DNA of 64,000 bases. Origin: Nonlabens ulvanivorans. Lineage in GTDB: Bacteria > Bacteroidota > Bacteroidia > Flavobacteriales > Flavobacteriaceae. A program made the translations under genes and the position numbers. Each line of letters begins with the position of its first letter. Within the stretch, counting starts at the first letter, position 1. The DNA lies in the NCBI RefSeq assembly GCF_000755285.1, contig NZ_BBMK01000003.1, positions 1 to 64,000 on the forward strand. Reading direction: 5' to 3'. Under the pieces are notes generated by a model. The model was not told where the DNA came from, ran no database searches, and saw only the letters and a program-made list of their open reading frames with translations. Below are positions 40,940-51,309 of this stretch, piece after piece.

Positions 40940-42293
40940 AGTAATATATAGTCTTATTGCTTTGGTGTATCTCGCTTTCGCGAAAGCATATGCACAGCAA
41001 CCTGACGCGTCATTATTAACTCGTGAGCAGGCTGTAGAGCTCATGTTAGAAAATAATTACGGAATCCAAATAGCAAGAAATTCTGAGATAATTGCAGAGA
41101 ATAATACCAGTATATTAAATTCTGGTTACCTGCCTAGTTTGCAGGGAACTGCAGGTGCCTCTATTGATGAGAATGATTCAAAAACAGATTTTAATGGAGC
41201 GCTAGACGGTAATGGTGTGCCTAGAGACGACATAGAAATTAATAATGCACAAACCACACAGTATAATGCTGGGTTGTCTTTAAATTATACTTTATTTGAT
41301 GGGTTAGGTAGATTATATAATTTTAAACGACTTAAAGAACAATATCAATTAAGTCAATTGCAAGCCAGGTCTACTATAGAAACTACTACAGTTCAATTAA
41401 TGAGTGTTTATCTAGAGATAGCAAGGTTAACTGAGAATGAAAAGATTTTTCAAGAAAACCTACAAATATCAAAACAACGTGAGCAACGAGCCCAATATCA
41501 ATTTGATTATGGTCAAGTAAATAAACTAGAGGTTCTTAATGCACGAGTAGATATTAATGCTGATAGTATCAATTTATTAAACTCTAGACAACAATTGCGC
41601 AATACAAAACGTGATCTAAATCTGTTATTAAATCGTGAACTAGACCAGCAATATGTTGTGGATACTACGGTGACTTTTCAAAACGTTTTAATGATAGATA
41701 GCTTTTTAGAAAAAGTACAAGAAAATAATGTCAGATTATTGCAAGCAGAAAGTACACTACAGATAAGTGATTATGATATTAAGACAACTAAAGCGCTTTT
41801 GTTACCGCGCATAGGCTTATCAGGTTCTTATGGGTGGAATCAATCTGAAAATCCACCAACAGCATTTTTTCCTTCCACTACTAGGACTAGTGCAAATATA
41901 GCCGTTGGAGCAAATTTGACTTGGGATATTTTTGATGGAGGAACTTCTTTAAATAATTTACGTAATGCAAAGATTGCCTACGAGAATGAAGCTTTATTTA
42001 AGAGTCAATTAGAACAAGAAGTAGCGCGTGATATTGCAAATGCAAAAGGGAATTATGAGAATGCGCTTGCTATATTTCAAATGCAAGAACAAAATGTGCT
42101 TACTAATGAAGATAATTTTAACCGTACTCAAGAACAGTTTAAAATAGGTCAAGTAAGTAGTGTTGAATTTAGGCAGGCACAACTTAATCTATTAAACGCG
42201 GTAACAATTAAAAATCTGGCAAAGTATGATGCAAAGCTTGCAGAGTATCAATTATTACAACTAGTAGGGCAAATTTTGAATATGCCTTTATGA
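40926..42293 (+). CDS. TolC family outer-membrane efflux channel
   Basis: A 455-residue outer-membrane factor. The signal peptide is MMKHKVIYSLIALVYLAFAK followed by AYAQQPDA; its AFAKA segment comes from an embedded iterated palindrome (40974). Two repeated OEP halves follow: VELMLENNYGIQIARNSEII, then DYGQVNKLEVLNARVDINAD, and in the second half SYGWNQSENPPTAFFPSTTR, NLTWDIFDGGTSLNNLRNAK and KIGQVSSVEFRQAQLNLLNA. It is the third gene of adaptor-pump-channel, overlapping the pump by 14 nt and the next small gene by 4 nt. Confidence 0.92.
   Translation: MMKHKVIYSLIALVYLAFAKAYAQQPDASLLTREQAVELMLENNYGIQIARNSEIIAENNTSILNSGYLPSLQGTAGASIDENDSKTDFNGALDGNGVPRDDIEINNAQTTQYNAGLSLNYTLFDGLGRLYNFKRLKEQYQLSQLQARSTIETTTVQLMSVYLEIARLTENEKIFQENLQISKQREQRAQYQFDYGQVNKLEVLNARVDINADSINLLNSRQQLRNTKRDLNLLLNRELDQQYVVDTTVTFQNVLMIDSFLEKVQENNVRLLQAESTLQISDYDIKTTKALLLPRIGLSGSYGWNQSENPPTAFFPSTTRTSANIAVGANLTWDIFDGGTSLNNLRNAKIAYENEALFKSQLEQEVARDIANAKGNYENALAIFQMQEQNVLTNEDNFNRTQEQFKIGQVSSVEFRQAQLNLLNAVTIKNLAKYDAKLAEYQLLQLVGQILNMPL
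40974..40987. repeat. Iterated palindrome GCTTTCGCGAAAGC (TolC-like signal peptide)
   Basis: Exact copy. It encodes the AFAKA just before the signal-peptidase site. Confidence 0.8.
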
Positions 42294-42469
42294 TAGAACA
42301 CTTTTTCATGTGTCCACACTGCTGGCAGGAGATTTCAATGCTACTGGATCCTGTATATTCTCAAACTTATGTAGAGGACTGTGAAGTGTGTTGTAACCCT
42401 ATTGAGATACAAGTAGGATTTGAAGAAGGAGAATTAACATCTTTTGAAGCTAGAGAAATAGGTCAATAA
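42290..42469 (+). CDS. CPXCG motif-containing cysteine-rich protein
   Basis: A 59-residue protein too short for most ORF callers. It starts at ATG 42290, overlapping the TolC-like stop (ATGA). MCPHCWQEISMLLDP carries one CxxC and EDCEVCCNPIEIQVGF the second, a small zinc-ribbon layout matching the CPXCG family. The coupling to the efflux operon is positional only; function unknown. A terminator follows at once. Confidence 0.75.
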   Translation: MIEHFFMCPHCWQEISMLLDPVYSQTYVEDCEVCCNPIEIQVGFEEGELTSFEAREIGQ

Positions 42470-42493
42470 AAAGCGGTGTAAAACCGCTTTTTT
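42468..42493 (+). terminator. Efflux operon terminator
   Basis: Stem AAAAAGCGGT / ACCGCTTTTTT with loop GTAAA, starting at the CPXCG stop codon. Confidence 0.85.
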
Positions 42494-42512
42494 ATTGACT
42501 ATTCTTTTTGGA

Positions 42513-42977
42513 TTACAGGTTATAATCATCTGAAATATCTTCTAATCGTTTAATGGTATTTACAGTAGATTGTATCTCATCTTTCTGCGCTTCTAGTATA
42601 GAGACAACGGTAGGTGGTAACTCAGATTTATGTTCTAATACCGTCGTATATTCTTCTATCGCTTTTTTTTCACCAGTGATACATTCTTCTAAAATTGATT
42701 CGTCTTTATTTAAACTTAGTGCAGCTTTTAGATTCATCCATCCACGATGCATATCACCTTTAAAACTTCCATCGAGTTCGGGATCTTGGTTCATCGCTTT
42801 CAACTCTTTAGTTAAAGACGCAGCATAATGTGTTCTTCTCACACCTTGCTCTGCAAACCATCTTTTAAGCTGTACATGCTCTGTAATTTCTGCCGCATTA
42901 GCATATCCACGTTGTGCGTCATATGTTTTTTCAAGTAAATCGTTTAAATATTTCTCTGTTTGGACTGTAGTTTTCAT
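42513..42977 (-). CDS. PA2169 / DUF2383 family four-helix-bundle protein
   Basis: A 154-residue all-helical protein of the ferritin-like DUF2383 type: TEKYLNDLLEKTYDAQRGYA, RWFAEQGVRRTHYAASLTKE, GWMNLKAALSLNKDESILEE and CITGEKKAIEEYTTVLEHKS fit four helices with conserved acidic and aromatic positions. Family members are often stress-induced; biochemical function unknown. A monocistronic gene convergent with the efflux operon. Confidence 0.85.
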   Translation of the reverse strand: MKTTVQTEKYLNDLLEKTYDAQRGYANAAEITEHVQLKRWFAEQGVRRTHYAASLTKELKAMNQDPELDGSFKGDMHRGWMNLKAALSLNKDESILEECITGEKKAIEEYTTVLEHKSELPPTVVSILEAQKDEIQSTVNTIKRLEDISDDYNL

Positions 42978-43082
42978 ATTGATTTTTTTATTTAAGATAC
43001 TACATAAGAGTTGTTTAGGTTCTTAATATCACCTCAATTGAGAAGAGCTTAACATGATTTATAAATATCTTAAGATTTCTAC

Positions 43083-43113
43083 TTGTGAGAACTCTAAATT
43101 AGACGTATATTTG
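43083..43113 (+). promoter_or_regulatory. tRNA-Met promoter
   Basis: TATATTTG (43106-43113) with TTG at 43083-43085 (20-nt spacer). It would start a transcript about 70 nt before the tRNA. The leader contains a small hairpin, CGAG/CTCG. Confidence 0.5.
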
Positions 43114-43187
43114 CCATCCATAAAAACGGATAGTTTGTCGAGCTTATTACTCGAAGGTTAGGAGCCAAGAATGACAAAACGTTACAT

Positions 43188-43261
<74 letters not shown>

Positions 43262-43267
43262 CTAAGC

Positions 43268-43297
43268 AAAAGCCGATTCATTTGAATCGGCTTTTTT
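43268..43297 (+). terminator. tRNA-Met terminator
   Basis: Stem AAAAGCCGATTC / GAATCGGCTTTT with loop ATTT and a T6 tail. Confidence 0.85.
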
Positions 43298-43337
43298 GTT
43301 TCTTTAAAACTACCTTTACTGCTTTAAAATTATTTCC

Positions 43338-43585
43338 ATGGACATTACTCTTACAGAATTTATAGCTATGCCGCTAGCGCCGTATTGTTATTTTCTTTTA
43401 CTCGCAAGGATTTGAAGAAACTACGTTGGTTCAACTCTTTAGGCTGCTTACTTTTTGTAATCTATGGATTCATGCTAGATAGTATACCAGTGTTAATTAC
43501 TAATCTTGCCATCATTGCCATTAATGCTTATTATCTTTTCTTTAAAAAAGAAGATACATCTGTGACCGGCGATATAGATAATTAA
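43338..43585 (+). CDS. YgjV-like small membrane protein (frameshifted)
   Basis: About 83 residues when repaired: MDITLTEFIAMPLAAVLLFS joins FTRKDLKKLRWFNSLGCLLF and VIYGFMLDSIPVLITNLAII. The frame breaks near 43376, where one G of GCGGCC is missing. Three short membrane helices and the NSxGCLLFVIYGF motif match the YgjV family (often mislabelled uroporphyrinogen decarboxylase). Function unknown. Confidence 0.65.
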
Positions 43586-43604
43586 AGGTTGATTTCGTTG
43601 TGCT

Positions 43605-43622
43605 ACGCTTTCGCGAAAGCGT
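43605..43622. repeat. Iterated palindrome, 18 bp, intergenic
   Basis: ACGCTTTCGCGAAAGCGT is a perfect palindrome with the exact core at 43607-43620, between the YgjV-like gene and the M16 peptidase. Confidence 0.8.
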
Positions 43623-43704
43623 GATCAAAATCATCATACATTCTCATTTCTTAACGTTAATTAATAGGAGATTTGATTAACTTCATGGCCTTAAATCAAG
43701 AACC

Positions 43705-46556
43705 ATGAATATCAGATTTTTTGCGGCCTTATGTATGGTCGCTTTTTTATTATCTTGTAAGAATGACAAGGTAGTTACCCAAGAGAATGATGAGGTAACA
43801 CTCGAAGTTGCGTTTGAAAAGATGACGCTTGATAATGGTCTTACCGTTATTCTACATCAAGATCACTCAGATCCTGTTGCAGCGGTTGCTCTTACTGTTC
43901 ACGTAGGTAGCGCTAGAGAAAAAGAAGGTCGTACAGGATTTGCACACCTTTTTGAACATTTATTATTCTTAGAATCTGAAAACTTAGGTAAAGGTGGATT
44001 AGATGCTATGAGTGCTCGTATAGGTGGCTCTGGAGCAAATGGATCAACCAGTCGTGATCGCACTAATTATTATCAAACAGTTCCTAAAGACGCACTTGAA
44101 AAAATGATATGGGCCGAGGCTGATAAACTAGGATGGTTTGTTAACACGGTTACTGATCCAGTTCTTGCTAAGGAAAAGCAAGTCGTAAAAAATGAAAAAA
44201 GACAAAGCGTAGACAACAGACCATACGGTCATGTGCGTTACGTGGTAGGTAAAAATCTATATCCTAAAGATCATCCATATAATTGGCAAGTGATAGGTTC
44301 ACTAGAGGATTTACAAAATGCTACATTAGATGATGTCAAAGAATTTTATCGTCGCTGGTACACGCCTAACAATACCGTACTGACCATTGCTGGTGATTTT
44401 GACATGGAACAAACTAAAGCATGGGTACATAAATATTTTGATGAAATTCCTGCAGGAGAAGAAGTAGCTGCCGTAGTAAAACAACCTGTTACTATTGAGG
44501 CAACAAAAAAGTTGTATTATGAAGATAACTTTGCTCGCGTTCCCCCCCAATTAACTTATACATGGCCTACTGTAGCAGAGTATGATAAAGATGCATATGC
44601 ACTAGATATTTTAACGCAATATCTGTCGTCTGGTAAAAAAGCGCCACTCAATAAAGTGCTAGTTGATCAAGAGCAACTGACCAGTAATGTCACCATGTAT
44701 AATTATGGATCTGAACTGTCAGGTGAGACTACCATATCTATAAATGCATTTAACGGAATTGAGTTAGATAGCGTTGCTGCTGCTTTAGATAAAGGGTTTG
44801 CTATTTTTGAAAAAGATGGAATCTCACAAGCTGATTTAGATCGTATTAAGGCAGGTCAAGAAACAAGTTTTTATAGAGGATTAAGTAGTGCGCTAGGGAA
44901 AGGTTTCCAGCTTGCGCAATATGAAATGTTTGCTGGCGATGCTGGTTTTGTGTCTCAAGATGTAAAGAATATTTTGAGTGTGACACGTGAAGATGTTATG
45001 CGTGTTTATGATAAATATATAAAGGGTAAACCTTATATCGCTACTAGCTTTGTGCCTCGTGATCAAAAAGACTTAATACTAACCGGATCAACGCTGGCTG
45101 AGGTTATTGAAGAGCAAATCATTCCTGGTGCTGAAGAAAGTTTTGACGCGAGTATTTTAGCGACTTACGAGAAAACACCTTCAACCTTTGATAGATCTGT
45201 AGAGCCTCATATGGTGAATCTCCTAGTTTAAAAACTCCTGATGTATGGCAAGATGAGTTATCATCTGGTATGAAGTATTATGGAATCACTAGTAATGAAG
45301 TTCCGTTAGTAGAGTTTAGTTTAGATATTAAAGGTGGAATGTTATTAGAAGATATCGATGAAATCGGTGTTTCAAATTTACTGGCCGATTTAATGATGCG
45401 CGGTACTGCAACTAAATCACCAGAAGAATTAGAGAGCGCTATCGAATCACTGGGTGCAAGTATATATTTCTATGCTGGTGACCAGTCTATAACTGTGGCA
45501 GGTACGACTCTCGCGCGCAACTATGACAAAACAATGGCGCTAGTTCAAGAAATGATTTTAGAACCACGATTTGATGAGACTGAATTTGATTTACTGAAAC
45601 AAGACGTCTTAAGTCAGATTGAGCAGCAAAAAGCAAATCCTAACGCTATTGCGTCTAATGAATTTTCTAAATTACTCTATGGCGAGAATAATATTCTATC
45701 TAGAAATAATGCTGGTACTGATCAAAGTGTACAGTCAATAACAATACAAGATTTAAAAGACTACTACAATGATTATGTGGCGTCTAATCTTGCTACTTTT
45801 AAATTTGTGGGTGCTATTGATGAGTCTAAAGCAGCGTCAAGCTTAAAATCTTTAAATGAATCTTGGACTACTAAAGATGTAGTCTTCCCAGAATTACCCG
45901 AAGTAAACAGACCTGAGAAAGCAGCCGTTTATTTTTATGATGTACCAGGTGCAAAACAGTCGGTCATCAACTTTGGATACCCAGCTTTAAAAGCGACAGA
46001 TAAAGATTTCTATGCTGCACAGGTAATGAACTATCGTTTAGGTGGTGGTAGTTTTGCATCGCAATTAACACAACAATTACGAGAAGGTAAAGGATATACT
46101 TATGGGATAGGTTCTAGATTTGGTGGTACAGATCTCGCAGGTTCTTTTAGTGTCTCTAGTAGTGTACGCACCAATGTTACCTATGAGTCTGCAGCGTTAG
46201 TGAAAGAGATTATAGAGCAATATGGTTCAGGTTTTACAGAAGAAGATCTAGAGGTGACTAAAAGCTACATGATTAAAAGTAACGCTCGTCGATTAGAGAC
46301 TGCATCTGCAAAATTAGGTATGTTAGATAATATGAGTACATATGGTTTTGATAAGGACTATCTTAAAAAGCGCGAGCAAGAAGTAGAAAATATGACTATT
46401 GAAGACGTAAAAAGGCTGAGTAGTGCGTATTTAAATCCAGATCAAATGATTTATCTAATCGTAGGTGATGCAGCGAGTCAAATGAATCGTATGAAAGACT
46501 TAGGTTATGGAGCTCCTGTATTACTTAATCCAGAATCATCAGAACTTAAAAAGTAA
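43705..46556 (+). CDS. M16 family metallopeptidase lipoprotein (frameshifted)
   Basis: About 951 residues when repaired. A periplasmic or surface zinc peptidase with two M16 halves. The signal MNIRFFAALCMVAFLLSCKN makes it a lipoprotein. The inverted zinc motif HxxEH is in FAHLFEHLLFLESE. The frame breaks near 45212 (a G lost; repair gives EPHMGESPSLKTPDVWQDEL) and the second, non-catalytic half continues with GGGSFASQLTQQLREGKGYT. A C7 run at 44542-44548 gives FARVPPQLTYTW, where one Pro is expected. The product is a pitrilysin/insulinase-like clamshell enzyme; substrate unknown. Confidence 0.92.
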
Positions 46557-46576
46557 TAAAGCTTAACACAGTTCAT

Positions 46577-46613
46577 AAAAAAAGGGCTCTCTAGAAATAG
46601 AGAGCCCTTTTTT
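46577..46613. terminator. Bidirectional terminator
   Basis: Stem AAAAAAGGGCTCTCT / AGAGAGCCCTTTTTT with a short loop, between the convergent M16 and OmpA genes. Confidence 0.9.
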
Positions 46614-46632
46614 AAATTAGATGATTGAAGTT

Positions 46633-47496
46633 TTATTTATCATTCTCACTAAGTAATTGCTCGTCACTATTTAACATTGCAAAAAACTTATCTAAGTTAG
46701 GCATGATAACGATTTGTGTTCTACGGTTTCTAGCCATATTATCTTTACTGTCGTTTGCAACTATAGGGTCATAACTAGCTCTTCCGGCAACAATTAATTG
46801 TTCTGGCGATACTCCAAATTTTTCTTCTAATCTTCTCACAATAGCAGCACTACGTTCTGTACTTAAATCCCAGTTGTCCTTTATATAACTACCTTGCTTT
46901 ACCGTGCGACTATCGGTATGTCCTTCTACTAGAATTTCTAATGATGGTTCTGAGGCTACAACTTCAGCTATTTTAGCTAGTATTTCATCAGCATCATTAC
47001 TTACTCTATAGCTACTGTCTTTAAACAATAAATCATCATCTATATTGATCATTACGACAGTTTCTTCAATAGATACGTTAAGGTCTTTGTCACTAGCAGT
47101 TGAGCCCATTTTTTTTGCAATATTATGAGCAATGGCTATATTAAGTGAATCTTTTAAAGTAGTTGCTCCAGCAAGTTTTGCGGCAGGTACATCTTGCAAT
47201 GTTTTGCGCATTGCCTTTTTGTTATTTTCTGATAGCACTAATGATCCTCCATTAGTAGATACCATCATACCATCTTGATCTGATTTTAGTGAAGCGATTT
47301 TAGAGTTGTAGCGTTCCACTCGCATCTCTATTTGCTCCATTTTATTTTCAAGATCTTCTTTTTCTACTCTAGTTTTTTGAAGTTCAGATCTAGTATCGTT
47401 ATAGTTGGTTTCTAGCTCGACATATTTCTTTTTAGATACACAACTTGCTAATACTGCAGCGGCTGTTACCGCTATGAATAAATTTGATTTTCTCAT
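46633..47496 (-). CDS. OmpA family lipoprotein
   Basis: About 287 residues. MRKSNLFIAVTAAAVLASCV is a lipoprotein signal (an ATG three codons earlier, at 47505, is possible but less natural). A coiled coil runs through residues 25-75 (SELQKTRVEKEDLENKMEQI). The C-terminal OmpA/MotB peptidoglycan-binding domain has ILVEGHTDSRTVKQGSYIKD, NWDLSTERSAAIVRRLEEKF and MARNRRTQIVIMPNLDKFF. It would tie the outer membrane to peptidoglycan. Monocistronic. Confidence 0.9.
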   Translation of the reverse strand: MRKSNLFIAVTAAAVLASCVSKKKYVELETNYNDTRSELQKTRVEKEDLENKMEQIEMRVERYNSKIASLKSDQDGMMVSTNGGSLVLSENNKKAMRKTLQDVPAAKLAGATTLKDSLNIAIAHNIAKKMGSTASDKDLNVSIEETVVMINIDDDLLFKDSSYRVSNDADEILAKIAEVVASEPSLEILVEGHTDSRTVKQGSYIKDNWDLSTERSAAIVRRLEEKFGVSPEQLIVAGRASYDPIVANDSKDNMARNRRTQIVIMPNLDKFFAMLNSDEQLLSENDK

Positions 47497-47655
47497 AATA
47501 TACATTTTTGATTTATTTGATTTTTTGACTCACGTTGGTGATACGAGCAAATCAATAAATTGGATTTATTATGATAAAATAAAAGGCTGATTTAAGACTA
47601 TTTTATGCTTTTGAGATAAGAAATCTTAAAGAATTAACGGTTTTGATTTAAAGAG

Positions 47656-47697
47656 AATTGTGTTTTTACGCTTTCGCGGAAGCGTAAAAACACAATT
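47656..47697. repeat. 42-nt hairpin with variant iterated core
   Basis: Two 21-base arms pair with a single G-T wobble around GCTTTCGCGGAAGC (47670-47683). It lies in the 250-bp gap between the OmpA gene and the leftward lipoprotein gene and may terminate the long leftward operon. Confidence 0.8.
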
Positions 47698-47746
47698 TCA
47701 TCGCACAATGCTATAGGGCTACTTTTTATATATTGAATTTATAATT

Positions 47747-48310
47747 CTAGTTTTGAAATGTCTCTAGATATTCTTTTGCTATTATAATAGATCTTTTTCT
47801 ATGGGTAGCTTCATCAAAAAAATCTCTAGCAGGTTGTGTGACCACAATTTTCAATCCTTTATAAAAGACGGTTAGTGCTTTTTGATATACCTCACCACCA
47901 GACCAGTATGCCGGATAATTAAATATATCAAGCTTTTCAAAATTCATTTCATTCAGTATTTGTATATCAGTATTCAAATATTCTAAGGAGCGATAGTCAT
48001 AAACTTGTATGCTCACATTTGTATTTGTTGAACCAGCATAAAAAGCTGCGCTACATGAATTTTCAAGACCTTGATTACTCGGTTTTGCCAGCCATACTAC
48101 TTTTTCCAGATTGTACCATTTTTTAATGTTTTCTACGTTGAGATGATCACAGGCATCAGGAATATCACTGACTTTTAATAATGGACCATCATATCGATCT
48201 GTACTCGTTATAGTATTACCTGAATCAAAAGAGCCATTATCTGATGTGTTAGTTTGCTTACAACCTATTAATATTAATAGAATGATGCTTAGGTATGATA
48301 GATTCTTCAT
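47747..48310 (-). CDS. Hypothetical lipoprotein
   Basis: A 187-residue protein with a lipobox (SIILLILIGCKQTNT). The mature part contains three Cys (DIPDACDHLN, LENSCSAAFYA) and WYNLEKVVWLAKPSNQGLEN; the pattern of an alpha/beta domain is visible but I do not recognise a family. Last gene of the five-gene leftward operon starting at 52644; 5 nt after the previous gene. Confidence 0.7.
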   Translation of the reverse strand: MKNLSYLSIILLILIGCKQTNTSDNGSFDSGNTITSTDRYDGPLLKVSDIPDACDHLNVENIKKWYNLEKVVWLAKPSNQGLENSCSAAFYAGSTNTNVSIQVYDYRSLEYLNTDIQILNEMNFEKLDIFNYPAYWSGGEVYQKALTVFYKGLKIVVTQPARDFFDEATHRKRSIIIAKEYLETFQN

Positions 48311-48315
48311 GTTAT

Positions 48316-48807
48316 TTATATAAAAATGATTATTGAAATAGGCGCTATACTTCCTTTACCACCTATTACGTTTGCTGAGATTTGCACTTCATACTTACCT
48401 GGTGGTACTTTACCTGGATAGGCAGATGCGGATAATTTACTTCCTGTTTTAGAAAGTAAATGAATGATGTCAAAAGATTCTACAGGCTCTAGCATTTCAC
48501 CAGGGAAAAACGGCATAGGCTTTCTTTTTACAGTCCCAATTTGTTTTCCATCTTTAAAAAGAGTGGTTTCAAATTCTACTAATGCTACTTGACGGTTTTG
48601 TTCATCTATAGGAAGTCCTTTGCCTTCAAAAATGAATTTCACTTGGTAGGTGCCTATTTTGAATTGTTTGAAAAGTTCCACAGCGTTGCCATCTTTGAGC
48701 TTGATTTCAATTTTTGAGGAATTGTTTATGAGTAGTTTTCCATCTATACTTTGTGCGCAACAAAGAGTTGTGAGTAATAATGTGATGGTTATAATTAGTG
48801 CTTTCAT
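48316..48807 (-). CDS. Hypothetical secreted protein
   Basis: A 163-residue protein with a signal peptide (MKALIITITLLLTTLCCAQS) and a mature region rich in alternating strands: KIEIKLKDGNAVELFKQFKI, YQVKFIFEGKGLPI, YPGKVPPGKYEVQISANVIG. It looks like a single beta-sandwich domain. No named family recognised. Fourth gene of the leftward operon. Confidence 0.65.
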   Translation of the reverse strand: MKALIITITLLLTTLCCAQSIDGKLLINNSSKIEIKLKDGNAVELFKQFKIGTYQVKFIFEGKGLPIDEQNRQVALVEFETTLFKDGKQIGTVKRKPMPFFPGEMLEPVESFDIIHLLSKTGSKLSASAYPGKVPPGKYEVQISANVIGGKGSIAPISIIIFI

Positions 48808-48829
48808 GATTTGTTGGTTTTAATTTTTA

Positions 48830-50100
48830 TTAATCTACTAGTTCAATGGTATAGTGATAGCCGAAGTGTATTTTTCCTCTATTTTTATCTTTTACATCTG
48901 CATATCCTCTAGCATACCTTTTACCTCCTATTGTCTCCAGCCAAAAGCTATCCTGAGTATTGGTTATTCTTCGTCGGCCGTTATGTCCCGGCACTAAAGG
49001 ATAGTCACTAGCCTCTGTATTACCAGTAAGAAAGTCTATAATTTGGGGGAAGATTTATATCTTTAACCTCAGATATCATTTGAACCCCCCCAACAGCTTC
49101 AGCGAAGTAAAATTGTATTGCAGCATTTCTGAATTTTAAGTTAGAAAATTCATGACTAACAAAATTATTAACCTGCCGATTTTGACCTTCAACATAATTT
49201 TGATTCCCACTTGCTTTGTAAAAAAAATACCATCCATTACTAGTAATTGAGCTATAATGAGATTGATCTATCGGATTACTATAGCTATTGCTATTATTTA
49301 AACCAAATAATATCTGAACTCTACCTCGTTCTCTATTCCTCACATTATCTGCATTGTGGCATTTAAAACTATTTAAGGTTATTTTAAATTTTACAGGAGT
49401 ATTTGATATAATTTCTCCAGCCGTATTTGATTGGGAAGTACTATTGGTATTTATTTCTATTTTACGCTGTCCATCCCAGCTACCGTAAGCACGATTATTG
49501 AATTTACCTTGGAACGTGGTATTCTTAAAAATGAAAGAACAGGTTTCATTAACAGCACCAAGTTTTCTTCTGTACTTGCCAGTAAAGATCCCTGTAGTAT
49601 GATTCATTTTGCCCCCCCATACCATACCACCATTGTTTCCATAATGAGCAACCATAATACCTGTCTTGCTATTTATAAAATCTAGCTCACCATATGTCGT
49701 AGTCCATTTTCCTTTGATGTAGTTTTGGGCAGCATCGGTAGTTTTTGTTCCGGTCCAGGCGCCTTGTTCGTGGCTTACTGTCCAGCCCCCATGTTCCCGT
49801 AAAAGAGTTACCAGATTTAATCCATTTGAAATAGCCTACGCGTCCATTGTTATCAAACTCTCCATAAAAAGCTGTTCCCATGGTGGTAAGTGATCTAATG
49901 GCGCCTAATTCTCTGTAAGTTCCTACTACATATTGATTTTTCTGGTTTAAAATTACTTGCCCAAATGACGTGTCCCAGGTTCCTGTCCAGTCCGATACAA
50001 CTGTTTCTATGCAGGATGAGTTTTTTGTTTCCGCTTTCGCGAAAGCGGAACTGACCATCATCAATGCTATTAACATTATTACATATTTTAAGTTCTTCAT
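48830..50100 (-). CDS. Secreted repeat protein, paralogue of the next gene (two frameshifts)
   Basis: About 422 residues when repaired. The signal peptide (VIMLIALMMVSSAFAKAETK) contains AFAKA from an embedded iterated palindrome. The mature protein has repeated units built on W-x-T-x-x-G and a Gly-x-x-W ending (TGTWDTSFGQVILNQKNQYV; KGKWTTTYGELDFINSKTGI). The frame breaks at the C5 run 49786-49790 (repair: FTGTWGWTVSHEQGAWTGTK) and at the G5 run 49045-49049 (repair: DINLPQIIDFLTGNTEASDY), then ends GGKRYARGYADVKDKNRGKI...FGYHYTIELVD at 48830. Its C-terminus parallels that of the 50116-51306 product. Function unknown. Confidence 0.7.
50033..50046. repeat. Iterated palindrome GCTTTCGCGAAAGC (secreted-protein signal peptide)
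   Basis: Exact core inside the 22-bp palindrome 50029-50050 (TTCC...GGAA). Read on the - strand as SAFAKAE at the signal-peptidase site. Confidence 0.8.
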
Positions 50101-50115
50101 GTTGTATAATTTTAA

Positions 50116-51306
50116 TTATTTAAGTTTTAGAGTATAGAAATAGCCCCCCCATTTATCGTCATCGTCATATTTTATAAAGGCATAACCACGTACTGTACGT
50201 TTACCATTTTCCTCAGTAAGCCAGAAAGTATGATCTGAATCTGGAATAATTTTACGACCATCAGGTCCGTTGACAAAACTGGAAGCATCGCGCTGAAAAT
50301 TGAGGTATTCTAGAATAGATTTAAGCGCTACAGTAGAAACTCTAAGACGGTCTTCTGCATTACTTGCTCTAGTTCTTCTGTGCGTAAAAGAAAATCCTAA
50401 TCGAGGATTACTATAGTATCCTGTGTTTACAGGACTGTAAAAAATATCTCCCGAGACGGTTCTATTTACATCATAGGATTGATTTTCTTGATATCTTTTA
50501 CTAGTTTGATCTGTGTATAAATCTCTTCTAAAAAGAGTTCCTATCTCATCATATAAATTCATCGTGATGTAAACTTTCCCCCCCCATTCTTTATCTCTAG
50601 GTCTGCCTTTATTTGAATAGTTTTTAATGGTTTGTAATTTTAATTCTAACAGATTTCTAGATTCAGAACCTCTAAAATTTTGTTTAGAAAAACCTGGAAC
50701 CGTAACGGTGCCATAAACCCCCCCATGATTCCAATCAAATGATAATGTGAATCCAGTGTTACATTTTATGGTATTCTCATCTGATGTGATGTAACCTTTA
50801 AACTGGTTATTTTTATAATCACCATAGACATAAAACTCTTTGTTGTTAGTATATAAAAACCCAGCAACTCGACCATGAGAGTTTTGAATCAGTTGCATCG
50901 TTCCTAATTTGGTTTGAAAGGTTTTGGTCAATTCGTTATTAGGAAAATTTGTAGATTTTAAAGTTCCATTCCAGCCGCCATCCCATTTATAAAATCCTGT
51001 GGTAGTTTTCCATTTATAGTTACCATTCCATCCATTTGCCGAATTGGGCGAAAATGACACCAGTCCATTCCTGCAATTATTTGAGAAGGCGCCTGTATAA
51101 ATTGTTCCTCTGCCTGTTATGGTAAACGGCGATAATAAAATATGCCCATATTGATTATATAGTCCAACAGCTTTATTACCAGATTTTGAATTAAGAATAT
51201 GGACCTCTCCATGTGGAGAAGTAAAAACGCCATCCTTTAATTTATCGTTTGCCAGAACCGTGTTGCATAGCAATACGGCCAGTAAAGTGGTAAAGAATAT
51301 TTTCAT
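50116..51306 (-). CDS. Secreted repeat protein
   Basis: A 396-residue protein with signal peptide MKIFFTTLLAVLLCNTVLAN and repeated short beta units (DGVFTSPHGEVHILNSKSGN, FQTKLGTMQLIQNSHGRVAG), like its neighbour. The C-terminal 200 residues form a different domain (LLELKLQTIKNYSNKGRPRD ... DHTFWLTEENGKRTVRGYAF) shared with the 48830-50100 product. Three C7/C8 tracts (50144, 50578, 50718) each make a Gly-Gly where one Gly would fit. No named family recognised; likely surface or periplasmic. Second gene of the operon. Confidence 0.7.
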   Translation of the reverse strand: MKIFFTTLLAVLLCNTVLANDKLKDGVFTSPHGEVHILNSKSGNKAVGLYNQYGHILLSPFTITGRGTIYTGAFSNNCRNGLVSFSPNSANGWNGNYKWKTTTGFYKWDGGWNGTLKSTNFPNNELTKTFQTKLGTMQLIQNSHGRVAGFLYTNNKEFYVYGDYKNNQFKGYITSDENTIKCNTGFTLSFDWNHGGVYGTVTVPGFSKQNFRGSESRNLLELKLQTIKNYSNKGRPRDKEWGGKVYITMNLYDEIGTLFRRDLYTDQTSKRYQENQSYDVNRTVSGDIFYSPVNTGYYSNPRLGFSFTHRRTRASNAEDRLRVSTVALKSILEYLNFQRDASSFVNGPDGRKIIPDSDHTFWLTEENGKRTVRGYAFIKYDDDDKWGGYFYTLKLK

Positions 51307-51309
51307 GAT

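Noticed and set aside
42513..42977. Ferritin or Dps iron-storage protein
   Set aside because: The four-helix layout fits, but no ferroxidase or Dps iron-site motifs are present; DUF2383 fits better.
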